DNA of 64,000 bases from Terripilifer sp031921685 (lineage in GTDB: Bacteria; Pseudomonadota; Alphaproteobacteria; Rhizobiales; Beijerinckiaceae). The translations under genes were made by a program, and so were the position numbers. The stretch spans positions 186,001 to 250,000 of the forward strand of contig NZ_JAPDHU010000003.1 of NCBI RefSeq assembly GCF_031921685.1, given 5' to 3'. Of the stretch, positions 16,539 to 24,711 are shown piece by piece; the stretch's first letter is position 1; each line of letters begins with the position of its first letter. The notes under the pieces are model-generated. The model did not search any database. It worked only from the letters and a program-made list of their open reading frames with translations, and was not told the origin of the DNA.

Positions 16539-18163
16539 CAGTTCCTCCTGTCAATGACATTACGCCAATTAAAGGCTGTTGATATCATTGACACAGGCCT
16601 CCCAGAAACTCGTTCAATTTCTTCGATGAAGCGCCTAGTTTCTTCCGTCAATTGCTCGACACGATAAGCTTTTCTATTTTTGATCGAAATATAGTCCGCG
16701 AAAGTCAGCGCAATATCTGTCGGGCCATTTAATTGCACGGCCCTTTTCAGCATAACCCAGTCGAATTCAGCTAATCGTCGTTGCCGGTTGGTCGTTGTTG
16801 TCTTTTCCGTTTGCAATAACTCTTGTTCATCAATCCCCGAACGCCTAGCAAGTTTTGCGTAATCAATTTCCATCTTCATCGGCCCAGAAGGACCTCCGAC
16901 CCGTATCGGATAAGTTCTGCAAACCATTATCACCTTTCGTACGTTTGTCGGCGCAATACCGGCATCCGCTAAACATCCCGCTACTGTAGTATCTCTCGAA
17001 GTAACAAACGGGTAGATTCCATGATGAATTGAAAGCAGCGTTCCCTGGGTGCCTTCGAGCATTATTCGCTTGCCTTTTACGAAATGATCTTCGAGCAATT
17101 GCTGCCCTTCGCGTATAAAAGGCCTCAATTGAGGAATATCTTTCGCTAGGCGAATTTGGCTACCGTTTGTCTGATAGACCCCTCGTTCTGTAATTTTGCG
17201 CGCACTCGCAAATCCAACCCCTTGTGCCGTTGAACTTATACTTCCCAAGGCTAACGCTTCAGATTCACGATCCGCCTCCTCTATAATCATTGCCTGAGGA
17301 TCTATACTTAAGCGGGCCACATCGACTTGATGCGCCGCGATCTCCTCCAGAAGTTTAGGCACATAAATAACTGCGCCCGCGCCAAGAAGAAGTTGAGCAT
17401 TAGGCGCCCGCCCTGTACCAGAAGGAAGGTGAAAATATTTTTCAGCTTGCGGAAGTGCGAAAACTTGATGACCTGCGTTGGGACCGCCGACCCTAACGAG
17501 CAAGTCATATTCCGATGCTATATGTCCAACGATGTTGCCTTTGCCTTCGGAACCGTATTGACCTCCGATCAAGACATCCACGAGCTCGGTGTTGCTTCGA
17601 GGATACAAGTTTAGAAGAGCAGTTGCCCGAACAAGAACCGCCTCTTCGGAACATCGATCGGTAGCAACCACTATGTCTGCTATTGTCGCAAGGCCTTCGA
17701 CATTTTGTTCCGTTTTGTTTCTTTTGACTTGCTCGTAAGTCATTACCTCGCCGGAGGAGCGCGAACGCTCTTCATACCTGCGTTGCAACTCCTCAATCTC
17801 AGCCGTTACGTGTATATGGTGTACGTCTGTGCCAAAAGCGGATCGTATCTGATCGACCTGCTCAACGATGCGAACTGAATCGACAACAAACAAGCCCGCA
17901 GGAAAGTTGGCATCAGAAAATTTATCAATAAAACGAGAGAGTGCAGCCGCTACCCATTTCCCTCCGTCTTCTCGGTCGAGGGCATCGCCGGCACGCTGTA
18001 GAGACTGTCGATTTTTTTGAACTCTTGGACGCGCTTCAAGTATTATATCTCTCGTCTTGATCAATTTGGCGCCATAACGCTCCTGCAACAACTTCCCCAG
18101 CGCCGACTTTCCAGAGCAAACTGCGCCCGATAGCAGAACGATCTGAAGCGCCGAATTCTTCAT
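16535..18163 (-). CDS. P-loop nucleotide kinase fused to PurZ-like adenylosuccinate synthetase
   Basis: 542 aa from ATG at 18163 (two bases after the previous stop; a TTG at 18169 is also possible). Residues 1-190 form a nucleoside-monophosphate-kinase-like P-loop domain with Walker A GAVCSGKS at 13-20. Residues 195-542 form a short adenylosuccinate synthetase of archaeal/phage length: GGQYGSEGKG at 200-209, NAGH with the catalytic His at 232, EGTQG at 370-374, TSRDTT at 389-393, TTTTNRQRR at 455-463. The catalytic Asp of GDEGKG is Ser205, and the GTP-specifying KxD is changed to TFAD. Both changes point away from ordinary PurA and towards PurZ-type enzymes. A housekeeping role is unlikely. 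Confidence 0.8.
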   Translation of the reverse strand: MKNSALQIVLLSGAVCSGKSALGKLLQERYGAKLIKTRDIILEARPRVQKNRQSLQRAGDALDREDGGKWVAAALSRFIDKFSDANFPAGLFVVDSVRIVEQVDQIRSAFGTDVHHIHVTAEIEELQRRYEERSRSSGEVMTYEQVKRNKTEQNVEGLATIADIVVATDRCSEEAVLVRATALLNLYPRSNTELVDVLIGGQYGSEGKGNIVGHIASEYDLLVRVGGPNAGHQVFALPQAEKYFHLPSGTGRAPNAQLLLGAGAVIYVPKLLEEIAAHQVDVARLSIDPQAMIIEEADRESEALALGSISSTAQGVGFASARKITERGVYQTNGSQIRLAKDIPQLRPFIREGQQLLEDHFVKGKRIMLEGTQGTLLSIHHGIYPFVTSRDTTVAGCLADAGIAPTNVRKVIMVCRTYPIRVGGPSGPMKMEIDYAKLARRSGIDEQELLQTEKTTTTNRQRRLAEFDWVMLKRAVQLNGPTDIALTFADYISIKNRKAYRVEQLTEETRRFIEEIERVSGRPVSMISTAFNWRNVIDRRNW

Positions 18164-18165
18164 CG

Positions 18166-19482
18166 TCAAAAAAGCTCTAGCTGCTGGCGCTTTGGAGGCA
18201 TTTCATAGACGGTAATATTAACCCCACGCCGCACTAATGTATCTTGAAGGAGGCTCTCTATAGTCCCCCAATCACCACGGGCGCTCCCCATTCCGATACG
18301 GGGCATATGTACTGAAGCACCTCTTGCTGAAGCAGCCTCGCTGAGCCTTAGCAACGCGCTCTCTAACGCATTATATCGAATACGCGGGGTAACGGACGAT
18401 CCAAAGCCAGCCTGCGCCACTAAACTCGCAATAGCGGTAGTATCATCAATATCGACCAGATGCATTTGGCCTAGCGCTTCCTTCCGTGATGCGATCATCC
18501 ATTCTGAGAAAGACGATTCCGCAAACGGATATTTGCGCGCCGTTTGACTTGCCAAACCTCCGCCCCACTTGGACGCCCGGTCGTTGACCAATTGGCAAAT
18601 AATCTTAGGGCCATCGCCTCTAGCCAATAGAGCGTTACCCTGGACGAACTTAATAGGCGAATGCCCTTCTACAGAACGCTCATAATGAATCAATCCTATC
18701 ACTCTAGGAAGCGAGGCCCCAGGATAGGCGGGGATACCTACATACTCGACATCCAGGGGCCGATCACTGACCCAAGCTTCAGTTCCGAAGTCGGTAAAAC
18801 CGATAGCGGTGCATCGATAGGCCGAGCTCTCTTTTGGAATTATTCTACCAACGATGTTTGGCGTCGGCGCCATCGCAGAAGGAATATAGTAGTCAATCCT
18901 GTACGACCAGGCCCCCTCCGATTCGAATGGCGAAGCACAGAAAACGCCTACTGATGTGCTAACTGACTTCGCCAACCGAATCATAAACGCTTCAGCAGAT
19001 ACGTCGAAGTCAACTCGCCGCTTCATCAGGGCAGCAAGGCTAACGGTCTCTTCTATGGTTGGAAAGCTGCCAATTGGCATCACAAACTCGGCAGCGGCCA
19101 TATTGCAAAGCATCTCAAGTTGCCATTCGTCCCTCTTGTTTCCGCTTCCTCCTCGATGGCGAATTTCGTCCAGCGCATCGGAAAAAAGCAAATGTGCAAC
19201 TTCATGAGCGATAGAAAAGCGAACTCGCTCTCTCACACGGTTTGGATTAAATTCAATTACGGCTTTGCCAGCTACCGCGATTGTCCGCGCATCTGAAATA
19301 TCGGAATTCGGCACGACTGTAGCACCGAGCATCTCAGCAATCTTGATGGGATTGTACGGAGGCCCCACCCAGCCATCCTCAAACGCTGCCAGTGTAAGCT
19401 GCTGCGCCCGCGCTTGAATTTTTACTACCGGATCATCCGTTCCAGAAAACGCGACTACCGATGGATTGGTCCACTTGACCAT
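18166..19482 (-). CDS. ImmA/IrrE metallopeptidase fused to macro domain
   Basis: 438 aa from ATG at 19482; a TTG in frame at 19497 is less likely. An ImmA/IrrE (COG2856) zinc peptidase occupies about residues 20-170: HEVAH at 93-97 and a third-ligand Glu near 123 in EMLCNMAAAEFVMP. Residues 270-430 form a TARG1/ALC1-type macro domain: IKFVQGNALL, CQLVNDRASKWGGGLA near 296-311, and HMPRIGMGSARGDW near 392-405. Macro domains bind ADP-ribose and several remove it from proteins or DNA, as DarG does. ImmA-type peptidases cleave repressors. First gene of the islet operon, so a regulator or antitoxin role is plausible but inferred. Confidence 0.85.
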   Translation of the reverse strand: MVKWTNPSVVAFSGTDDPVVKIQARAQQLTLAAFEDGWVGPPYNPIKIAEMLGATVVPNSDISDARTIAVAGKAVIEFNPNRVRERVRFSIAHEVAHLLFSDALDEIRHRGGSGNKRDEWQLEMLCNMAAAEFVMPIGSFPTIEETVSLAALMKRRVDFDVSAEAFMIRLAKSVSTSVGVFCASPFESEGAWSYRIDYYIPSAMAPTPNIVGRIIPKESSAYRCTAIGFTDFGTEAWVSDRPLDVEYVGIPAYPGASLPRVIGLIHYERSVEGHSPIKFVQGNALLARGDGPKIICQLVNDRASKWGGGLASQTARKYPFAESSFSEWMIASRKEALGQMHLVDIDDTTAIASLVAQAGFGSSVTPRIRYNALESALLRLSEAASARGASVHMPRIGMGSARGDWGTIESLLQDTLVRRGVNITVYEMPPKRQQLELF

Positions 19483-19558
19483 AGCTGATTCTACCAAAGT
19501 TATGACTTACACTTTAACAATACTCACTCGGCTCGACGAGTCTCTAAATGCGCTCTGA

Positions 19559-20623
19559 TCACCCCACCTCCGGCTTCGCCCCTGACGCCGGCTTAAACTC
19601 GGCCAGCGGCTTCTCGCCCACCTTCAGGCTTTCCAGATAAGCCTCGGTGAAATCCATCTTGATCTCGGTCCACAGCGGCAGGTGGTCGGACATCTGCCAT
19701 GTGCGCCATGTCTTGTAGGCCGCCGCATCGGTCTTGGCCGGTTTGCCGGTCTTGGTTGTCTTCGGCATCGCCGCTTTATAGGCTGAAAAATCCGCCTCAC
19801 GGAACACATAGTCCTGCCAGGGGAAATTGCCGGCCTTGCGGATTTCGACGAGCTTGTTTTGCGTGCGCAGCGCGATCTGGTCGTAATAATGCGCGCCCGA
19901 CAAAGCGGTGGGCTTGCGCAATTGTGCCGGCACTTCGAAGCCGCCGCCCAAAAGCGCGTTCATCGTCGGATCGGTCGGATTGAGGATGTTGAAATCGCCG
20001 AGCAGGATATAGGTCTCGCCGTCCTTCTTCTGCCGTGCCGTGAAGAAATTGGCGATGTCCGATATCTCGCGCTTGCGCTTGGTCGTATCCGCAGCCGAGC
20101 CATAATAGATATGCACGGTGCAGAGATTGAACTTGAACCAGCCGGCCTGGAAGGCGACGAGGAACGGCGTGCGGTTGAACTGCGGCGGCTCCACGCCTTT
20201 CTTCGGCGGCAGCACGATCTCGCCCGCCACATGGCGAAACCTGATCTTGCGCGTGTCGAAGACGAAGGCGAGCCGCTCCATATTGCCGCTCTGATCGGTG
20301 ACGATATAGTCCCAATGCGGCCCGAGCAGGCGCATCACCTGCTGAAACTCCGCCATGTCCTCGTTCACCTCCTGCACGGCGACGAGATCGAAGGCGGAGA
20401 TCACTTCGGCGATATAAAGCAGGGTTTCCGGCAGGCGCGGCGACGGATTGAGCCGATGCCCGCCAAAATCGCGGATGTTCCACGTGGCGAGGTGAAAGCT
20501 GTCCTGCTTGTTGTTGGGCGAGACGTTTTGCGCGAGCCCGGCGCGCAAGGCCAGCAAGCGATCAATCGCGCGATCGCGCGCCCCCGTATCCTGCCAGAAC
20601 CGCAGCCCGGAATATTGAACCAT
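19559..20623 (-). CDS. Endonuclease/exonuclease/phosphatase (EEP) family protein
   Basis: 354 aa from ATG at 20623, preceded by GGGGGCTGCG; a GTG at 20635 is in frame. The EEP fold shows ATWNIRDFGG near residue 46, VAVQEVNED near 83 (metal-binding Glu), the HIYYGSA segment with a catalytic His, LLGDFNI near 210 and a C-terminal MSDHLPL. The superfamily includes DNase I-like nucleases and phosphodiesterases or phosphatases. No signal peptide is evident. The substrate is unknown. It marks the right flank of the low-GC islet and has normal high GC itself. Confidence 0.85.
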   Translation of the reverse strand: MVQYSGLRFWQDTGARDRAIDRLLALRAGLAQNVSPNNKQDSFHLATWNIRDFGGHRLNPSPRLPETLLYIAEVISAFDLVAVQEVNEDMAEFQQVMRLLGPHWDYIVTDQSGNMERLAFVFDTRKIRFRHVAGEIVLPPKKGVEPPQFNRTPFLVAFQAGWFKFNLCTVHIYYGSAADTTKRKREISDIANFFTARQKKDGETYILLGDFNILNPTDPTMNALLGGGFEVPAQLRKPTALSGAHYYDQIALRTQNKLVEIRKAGNFPWQDYVFREADFSAYKAAMPKTTKTGKPAKTDAAAYKTWRTWQMSDHLPLWTEIKMDFTEAYLESLKVGEKPLAEFKPASGAKPEVG

Positions 20624-20683
20624 CGCAGCCCCCACTGTGACGAGAAGACAGACTAGAGCGTTTCGCGTTGTGACGGAAGCGCC

Positions 20684-20788
20684 CCGTCATTGCGAGCGCA
20701 GCGAAGCAATCCAGAAGCCAAGGAGTAAAACCATGACGCTCGACACCTGCCCTGGATTGCTTCGTCGCTACGCTCCTCGCAATGACGG
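20684..20788. repeat. Interspersed palindromic element, subfamily A, copy 2
   Basis: 105 bp from CCGTCATTGCGAG to CTCGCAATGACGG with inner GAAGCAATCCAG and CTGGATTGCTTCG arms. It lies between the divergent EEP and DUF1287 genes. Confidence 0.9.
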
Positions 20789-20919
20789 TGGGCTTCCATC
20801 ATCAAGACAGAATTTAGCTGGCCGTTGAAGAACGTTCTGTGTCATTCCCTGCGGCCCCGCCCCACCCTCGCCACGATCGCCATCGATCCTGCGCGCTCCT
20901 TCCTCTCCGGGGCCCTGCG

Positions 20920-21528
20920 ATGCTTTCACGACGACATTTTCTGACCGCCGCCGGCGGCCTGGCCGCGCTCGACCTGGTGCCGGCCACGGCCGCCCCCGCC
21001 GAACCATGGGCGAAGAAACTGTTGCAGGCGGCGCAGGCGCAGATCGGCGTCACCACGCGCTATGCGCCCGCCTATGCGCGCATCGGCTTTCCCAATGGCG
21101 ACGTGGCGCGCGAAGGGGGTGTGTGCACCGATGTGATCGTCCGCGCCTATCGCGATGCCTTCGCGCGCGATCTCCAGCAATTGGTCCATCGCGACATGGC
21201 GGCGAATTTCGCGCTCTATCCCAAGACCTGGGGGCTCAGCCGGCCCGACCCCAATATCGATCACCGCCGCGTCGGCAATCTGCAAACCTTCCTGCGCCGC
21301 CACGGCCGCGCCCTGCCGGTGACACGCGTCGCCGCCGATTACGCGCCGGGCGATATCTACACCTGCATGCTGCCCGGCAACCTGCCGCATATCGGCTTCG
21401 TCGCCGACAAAACTGGCAGCGATGGCGCGACGCCTTTGATCATCCACAACATCGGCCAGGGCGCACGCCTGGAAAACCGCCTGTTCGACTTCCCCCTCAC
21501 CGGCCACTACCGCTATCCGGTGGCGTGA
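20920..21528 (+). CDS. DUF1287 exported protein
   Basis: 202 aa from ATG at 20920; earlier in-frame starts lack a ribosome site. The N-terminus has RRHFLTAAGGLAALDLVPAT, a probable Tat or Sec signal peptide ending TAAPAEP. The body has the DUF1287 pattern: GGVCTDVIVRAYRDAF near residue 66 with a conserved Cys, IDHRRVGNLQTFLRRHG near 110, and HIGFVADK near 160. The Cys-His layout resembles NlpC/P60-like peptidases or amidases, which suggests a periplasmic cell-wall role. Function is not established. It is flanked on both sides by palindromic elements. Confidence 0.85.
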   Translation: MLSRRHFLTAAGGLAALDLVPATAAPAEPWAKKLLQAAQAQIGVTTRYAPAYARIGFPNGDVAREGGVCTDVIVRAYRDAFARDLQQLVHRDMAANFALYPKTWGLSRPDPNIDHRRVGNLQTFLRRHGRALPVTRVAADYAPGDIYTCMLPGNLPHIGFVADKTGSDGATPLIIHNIGQGARLENRLFDFPLTGHYRYPVA

Positions 21529-21555
21529 GGTTGCAATGACGGAAAGAAGCGCTCA

Positions 21556-21660
21556 CCGTCATTGCGAGCGAAGCGAAGCAATCCAGGAGTCAAGATGTAG
21601 GATCGCCGACATCCCACACGCCCCTGGATTGCCGCGTCGCTGCGCTCCTCGCAATGACGG
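21556..21660. repeat. Interspersed palindromic element, subfamily A, copy 3
   Basis: 105 bp from CCGTCATTGCGAGCG to CTCGCAATGACGG. It fills the convergent gap between the DUF1287 gene and the flavoprotein gene, so it could act as a bidirectional terminator. Confidence 0.9.
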
Positions 21661-21663
21661 TTA

Positions 21664-23184
21664 CTAACCAATCCCATACCGCCCCGGCGCGATCACACCG
21701 TTGGGATCGAGCGCCTGTTTGATGCCGTTGCAGGCGCCCTGAAAGCTCGCCGCCGTCTGTTGCATGTGGAAGGCGTGATAATCGATCGGCGCACGGCCGA
21801 CGAAGACGCCGCGGCTGGCCACCGCTTCCGACATTTTCTTGTAGCAGGCATCGGCGCGCTGGCGCTCGTCCTCATCCTCGCGATTGAAGACGATGACATG
21901 CAGGCCGCGCGCGAAACGGGCACTGCACACATTCATCACCATGTAATCGAGGCCGTGATCCTCATAGATCTTGCGGCACAGCGCCTGGAATTCATGGGCC
22001 ACCTTGCCGTCCATCGGCGTGCCCGGCAGGAACCAGGTGTTGCCGCCGCCCGGCCGCCATTTCAACAGGCCCAGTTCGCCATGGCTCGGCACGCCGGAGA
22101 AAGCGTTGATCGCCACCTGCAATGGCCCGATCGCCTGCGCTTCTTCATGCGCAATGTATTTCGCCTTGCCGGAGCGCTCGAAGACATCGCGCACGCGCCG
22201 GATCATCGGTTCCACCGCTTCGGCGCTGGCGCCATAGAACGCGCCGGAGACGGTCCAGGCGCCGAGGCCATGGCGTTCACGGAGAGCGCGGCGCCCCTCG
22301 TCGCTCATCGCCTTGCGCGGGTTCGTCCGATATTCGGCGCTCTCGCCTTCCGAGCCGCAGAGATAAAGATCGTTGGCGAGGCGAAACAGGGTCGGCACAA
22401 AATTCGACATTTTCAGCGGCCGGCACAGTTCGACAATTTCTTCCAGATCGCCGTCGTCGGGAAAGGCGAAGTGGAAACTGCGCACCGCCGGCGGGCGCGG
22501 CATCAGCCACATGCCCATGCGGGTGACGATGCCATAGTTCGACTGCGCGAACAGGCCGTCGATGACAGGCCCATAGGAATATTTCGACGTGTGCCAGTTG
22601 GTCGGCGTGTCGCTCGCCAGCGCGCCGTCGCCCGTGCGCAAAATGTCGCCATTGCCGAGCACCACCTCCATGCCGCAGGCCGTGCCGAAATGATCGAAGT
22701 AAGGCCCGTAGCCGGCGCCCTTGTCGAGCGCATTGCCGATGACGCCGCCTTGCGGCGGCCCCGACGTGACATCGACCATGTAGCGATTGCCGAGCCGCAC
22801 CAGCTCGTCATGCATCATCTGATAGCTGACGCCGGGCTCCACCACCGCATAGCCCAAACGCTCGTTGACTTCGAGAATGCGGTTCATCCGCGCGCCGAGA
22901 TCGACCACCACTTGCCCCGCCAACGTCGCCGAGCGGCTGCCGAGGCCAATGTTGTTGCCGGTGCTGATCGGATAGAGCGGAATTTTATGCGCGTTGGCCG
23001 CCTTGACGATGGCCTGCACATGCCGAGTGAAGGAGGGATAGACCACGGCGGCCGGCGGCCGGTCGCCGCCCGGCATGGTGTTCTCGCCATAGCGCGCGAT
23101 GGTCTCGGCGCTGACATTGACCGCATCAGGGCCGACATCGCGGACGACGTCTTTCAGAAAGGCTTCGAGTGCTGCGGCGTTCAT
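21664..23184 (-). CDS. VAO-family FAD-linked oxidase (4-cresol dehydrogenase-like)
   Basis: 506 aa from ATG at 23184 with GGGAGGAGCGC upstream. The N-terminal FAD-binding domain has ISTGNNIGLGSRSATL near residue 71 and AVVEPGVSYQMMHDEL near 110. The C-terminus ends DPNGVIAPGRYGIG, typical of the vanillyl-alcohol oxidase/p-cresol methylhydroxylase flavoproteins. These oxidise para-alkyl phenols or related alcohols through a quinone-methide intermediate. The partner is normally a cytochrome c, but here the gene follows a GlcF-like Fe-S protein by 13 bases, so electrons probably pass to that protein. Substrate is unknown; an aromatic alcohol or 2-hydroxy acid is possible. Confidence 0.85.
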   Translation of the reverse strand: MNAAALEAFLKDVVRDVGPDAVNVSAETIARYGENTMPGGDRPPAAVVYPSFTRHVQAIVKAANAHKIPLYPISTGNNIGLGSRSATLAGQVVVDLGARMNRILEVNERLGYAVVEPGVSYQMMHDELVRLGNRYMVDVTSGPPQGGVIGNALDKGAGYGPYFDHFGTACGMEVVLGNGDILRTGDGALASDTPTNWHTSKYSYGPVIDGLFAQSNYGIVTRMGMWLMPRPPAVRSFHFAFPDDGDLEEIVELCRPLKMSNFVPTLFRLANDLYLCGSEGESAEYRTNPRKAMSDEGRRALRERHGLGAWTVSGAFYGASAEAVEPMIRRVRDVFERSGKAKYIAHEEAQAIGPLQVAINAFSGVPSHGELGLLKWRPGGGNTWFLPGTPMDGKVAHEFQALCRKIYEDHGLDYMVMNVCSARFARGLHVIVFNREDEDERQRADACYKKMSEAVASRGVFVGRAPIDYHAFHMQQTAASFQGACNGIKQALDPNGVIAPGRYGIG

Positions 23185-23197
23185 GCGCTCCTCCCAA

Positions 23198-24553
23198 TTA
23201 CCAGAAATTGTCGCCGCCGCTCGGCGGCTCGTCCTTGATCGCCACGGGCGGCGGTGGCGCACGCAGCGTGCGGCCCTGCAAGGCCGGCGGCATCGGGCCG
23301 CCCGTCGCCCAGTCGAGCAGTTCCACCGTGTGAACAATGGGCAGCGGCAGATAGCGGCCGATCTGCATCATGCAGCCGATATTGCCCGTCGCCAGAATGT
23401 CGGGATCGGCGCCGGCGATATGCGCGGCCTTGCGCCGCCCCAATTGCTCGGCCATCTGAGGATGCAGCAGATTATAGGTGCCGGCCGAACCGCAGCAGAA
23501 ATGCTTTTCCGCGATGTCCTGCACGCGATAGCCCGCCGCCTGCAGCAGATCGCGCGGCGGCCGGATCACCTTCTGCACATGCTGCATGGAACAGGGATCG
23601 TGATAGGCGATTTTATAGGCGCGTGTCTCCGTCGGCGCTTGCAGACCAAGCCGCGCCAGAAACTCCGTGACATCGCAAGCGAGCGCCGCCACAGCGCGCG
23701 CCGGAGCCGCCATCTGCGCGTCGCGCGCAAACAGGTGGCCATAGTCCTTCACTGTCGTGCCGCAGCCCGATGCATTGACGATGACGGCATCAAGACCTTC
23801 GGCCACAATCTCGCGCTGCCATGCCAGTACATTGGCCCGCGCCGAGGCCTTGGCATCCTGCTCCCGGCCCATATGCAAGGTGAGCGAGCCGCAACAGCCG
23901 GCCTCCTGAGCGATCACCACGTCGCAGCCATGGCGCTGCAACAAGCGGATGGTCGCCGCATTGATCGCGCCATTCAAAACCTGCTGCGCGCAGCCCGCGA
24001 GCAGAGCGACACGCGCCCGCCTTTGACCTTGCGCCTTGAACACCTGCGGCGGCAGAATGTCCGTCGCCGTCTCATCCGGCACCATGTCGAGGAGCGGCTG
24101 CAACGGCGCCGGCATTAAGCCACGCAGCGGCTTGCCGAGACGGCCCAGCATCAGCGCACCACGAAAACGCTGCGGATATGGCAGGATGCGCGCCAGCGCC
24201 GCCCGCAACAGTTGCGCAGCCGGCGCCCGCCGATAATGCTCCTCGATATAGATGCGGGCGCGGTCGATCAGATGCACATAATCGACCTTCGCCGCGCAGG
24301 TGGTCATGCACGACAGGCAGGACAGGCAATTGTCGAGATGGCGCACCGTCTCGGGCTTCGGCACGCCGCCCTGCTCCAGCATTTCGCGAATGAGATCGAT
24401 GCGCCCGCGCGGCGCTTCGTTCTCGTCGCGGGTCAGAACGTAAGTCGGGCAGGCATTGGTGCAGAAGCCATAATGAACGCAGGTTTCGAGAATGGCATTG
24501 GCCTCGGCGATGTCGGGCCGCTCAAGCTGTTCAGGGGTAAAATGGGTGCGCAT
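23198..24553 (-). CDS. glcF: GlcF-like iron-sulfur oxidoreductase subunit
   Basis: 451 aa from ATG at 24553. Two 4Fe-4S motifs lie in the first 110 residues: CVHYGFCTNACPTY and CLSCLSCMTTCAAKVDY. Two CCG domains follow, with AGCCGSLTLH and HFCCGSAGTYN, which bind a further cluster in heterodisulfide-reductase-type proteins. In glycolate oxidase GlcF accepts electrons from GlcD and GlcE and passes them to quinone. Here the adjacent co-directional flavoprotein is a VAO-type enzyme; the GlcD-like gene is at 25728 on the other strand. The pairing is unusual and the physiological substrate may not be glycolate. Confidence 0.88.
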   Translation of the reverse strand: MRTHFTPEQLERPDIAEANAILETCVHYGFCTNACPTYVLTRDENEAPRGRIDLIREMLEQGGVPKPETVRHLDNCLSCLSCMTTCAAKVDYVHLIDRARIYIEEHYRRAPAAQLLRAALARILPYPQRFRGALMLGRLGKPLRGLMPAPLQPLLDMVPDETATDILPPQVFKAQGQRRARVALLAGCAQQVLNGAINAATIRLLQRHGCDVVIAQEAGCCGSLTLHMGREQDAKASARANVLAWQREIVAEGLDAVIVNASGCGTTVKDYGHLFARDAQMAAPARAVAALACDVTEFLARLGLQAPTETRAYKIAYHDPCSMQHVQKVIRPPRDLLQAAGYRVQDIAEKHFCCGSAGTYNLLHPQMAEQLGRRKAAHIAGADPDILATGNIGCMMQIGRYLPLPIVHTVELLDWATGGPMPPALQGRTLRAPPPPVAIKDEPPSGGDNFW

Positions 24554-24711
24554 GCCGTGCCGCTTGGTTGACGCATCACCCTTGCAGATCGCCCTTCGCC
24601 CGGCTTGGACGCCAGCGCAGGCGATTTGACCGTCCGCGCAGCCCAAATGCATATATTTCAGGCTTGAAATTTCGTGTAAGCTCCTGCCAGCGTAAGCGAG
24701 AAAGCAGTGGG

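Noticed and set aside
16535..18163. Housekeeping purA (adenylosuccinate synthetase)
   Set aside because: The domain is of the short form, fused to a kinase, has Ser instead of the catalytic Asp and lies in a low-GC islet with unrelated genes.
15811..19558. Integrase, transposase or att-site repeats around the islet
   Set aside because: I looked at both flanks for direct repeats, a tRNA 3' end or a recombinase gene and found none. Transfer is argued from composition and gene content only.
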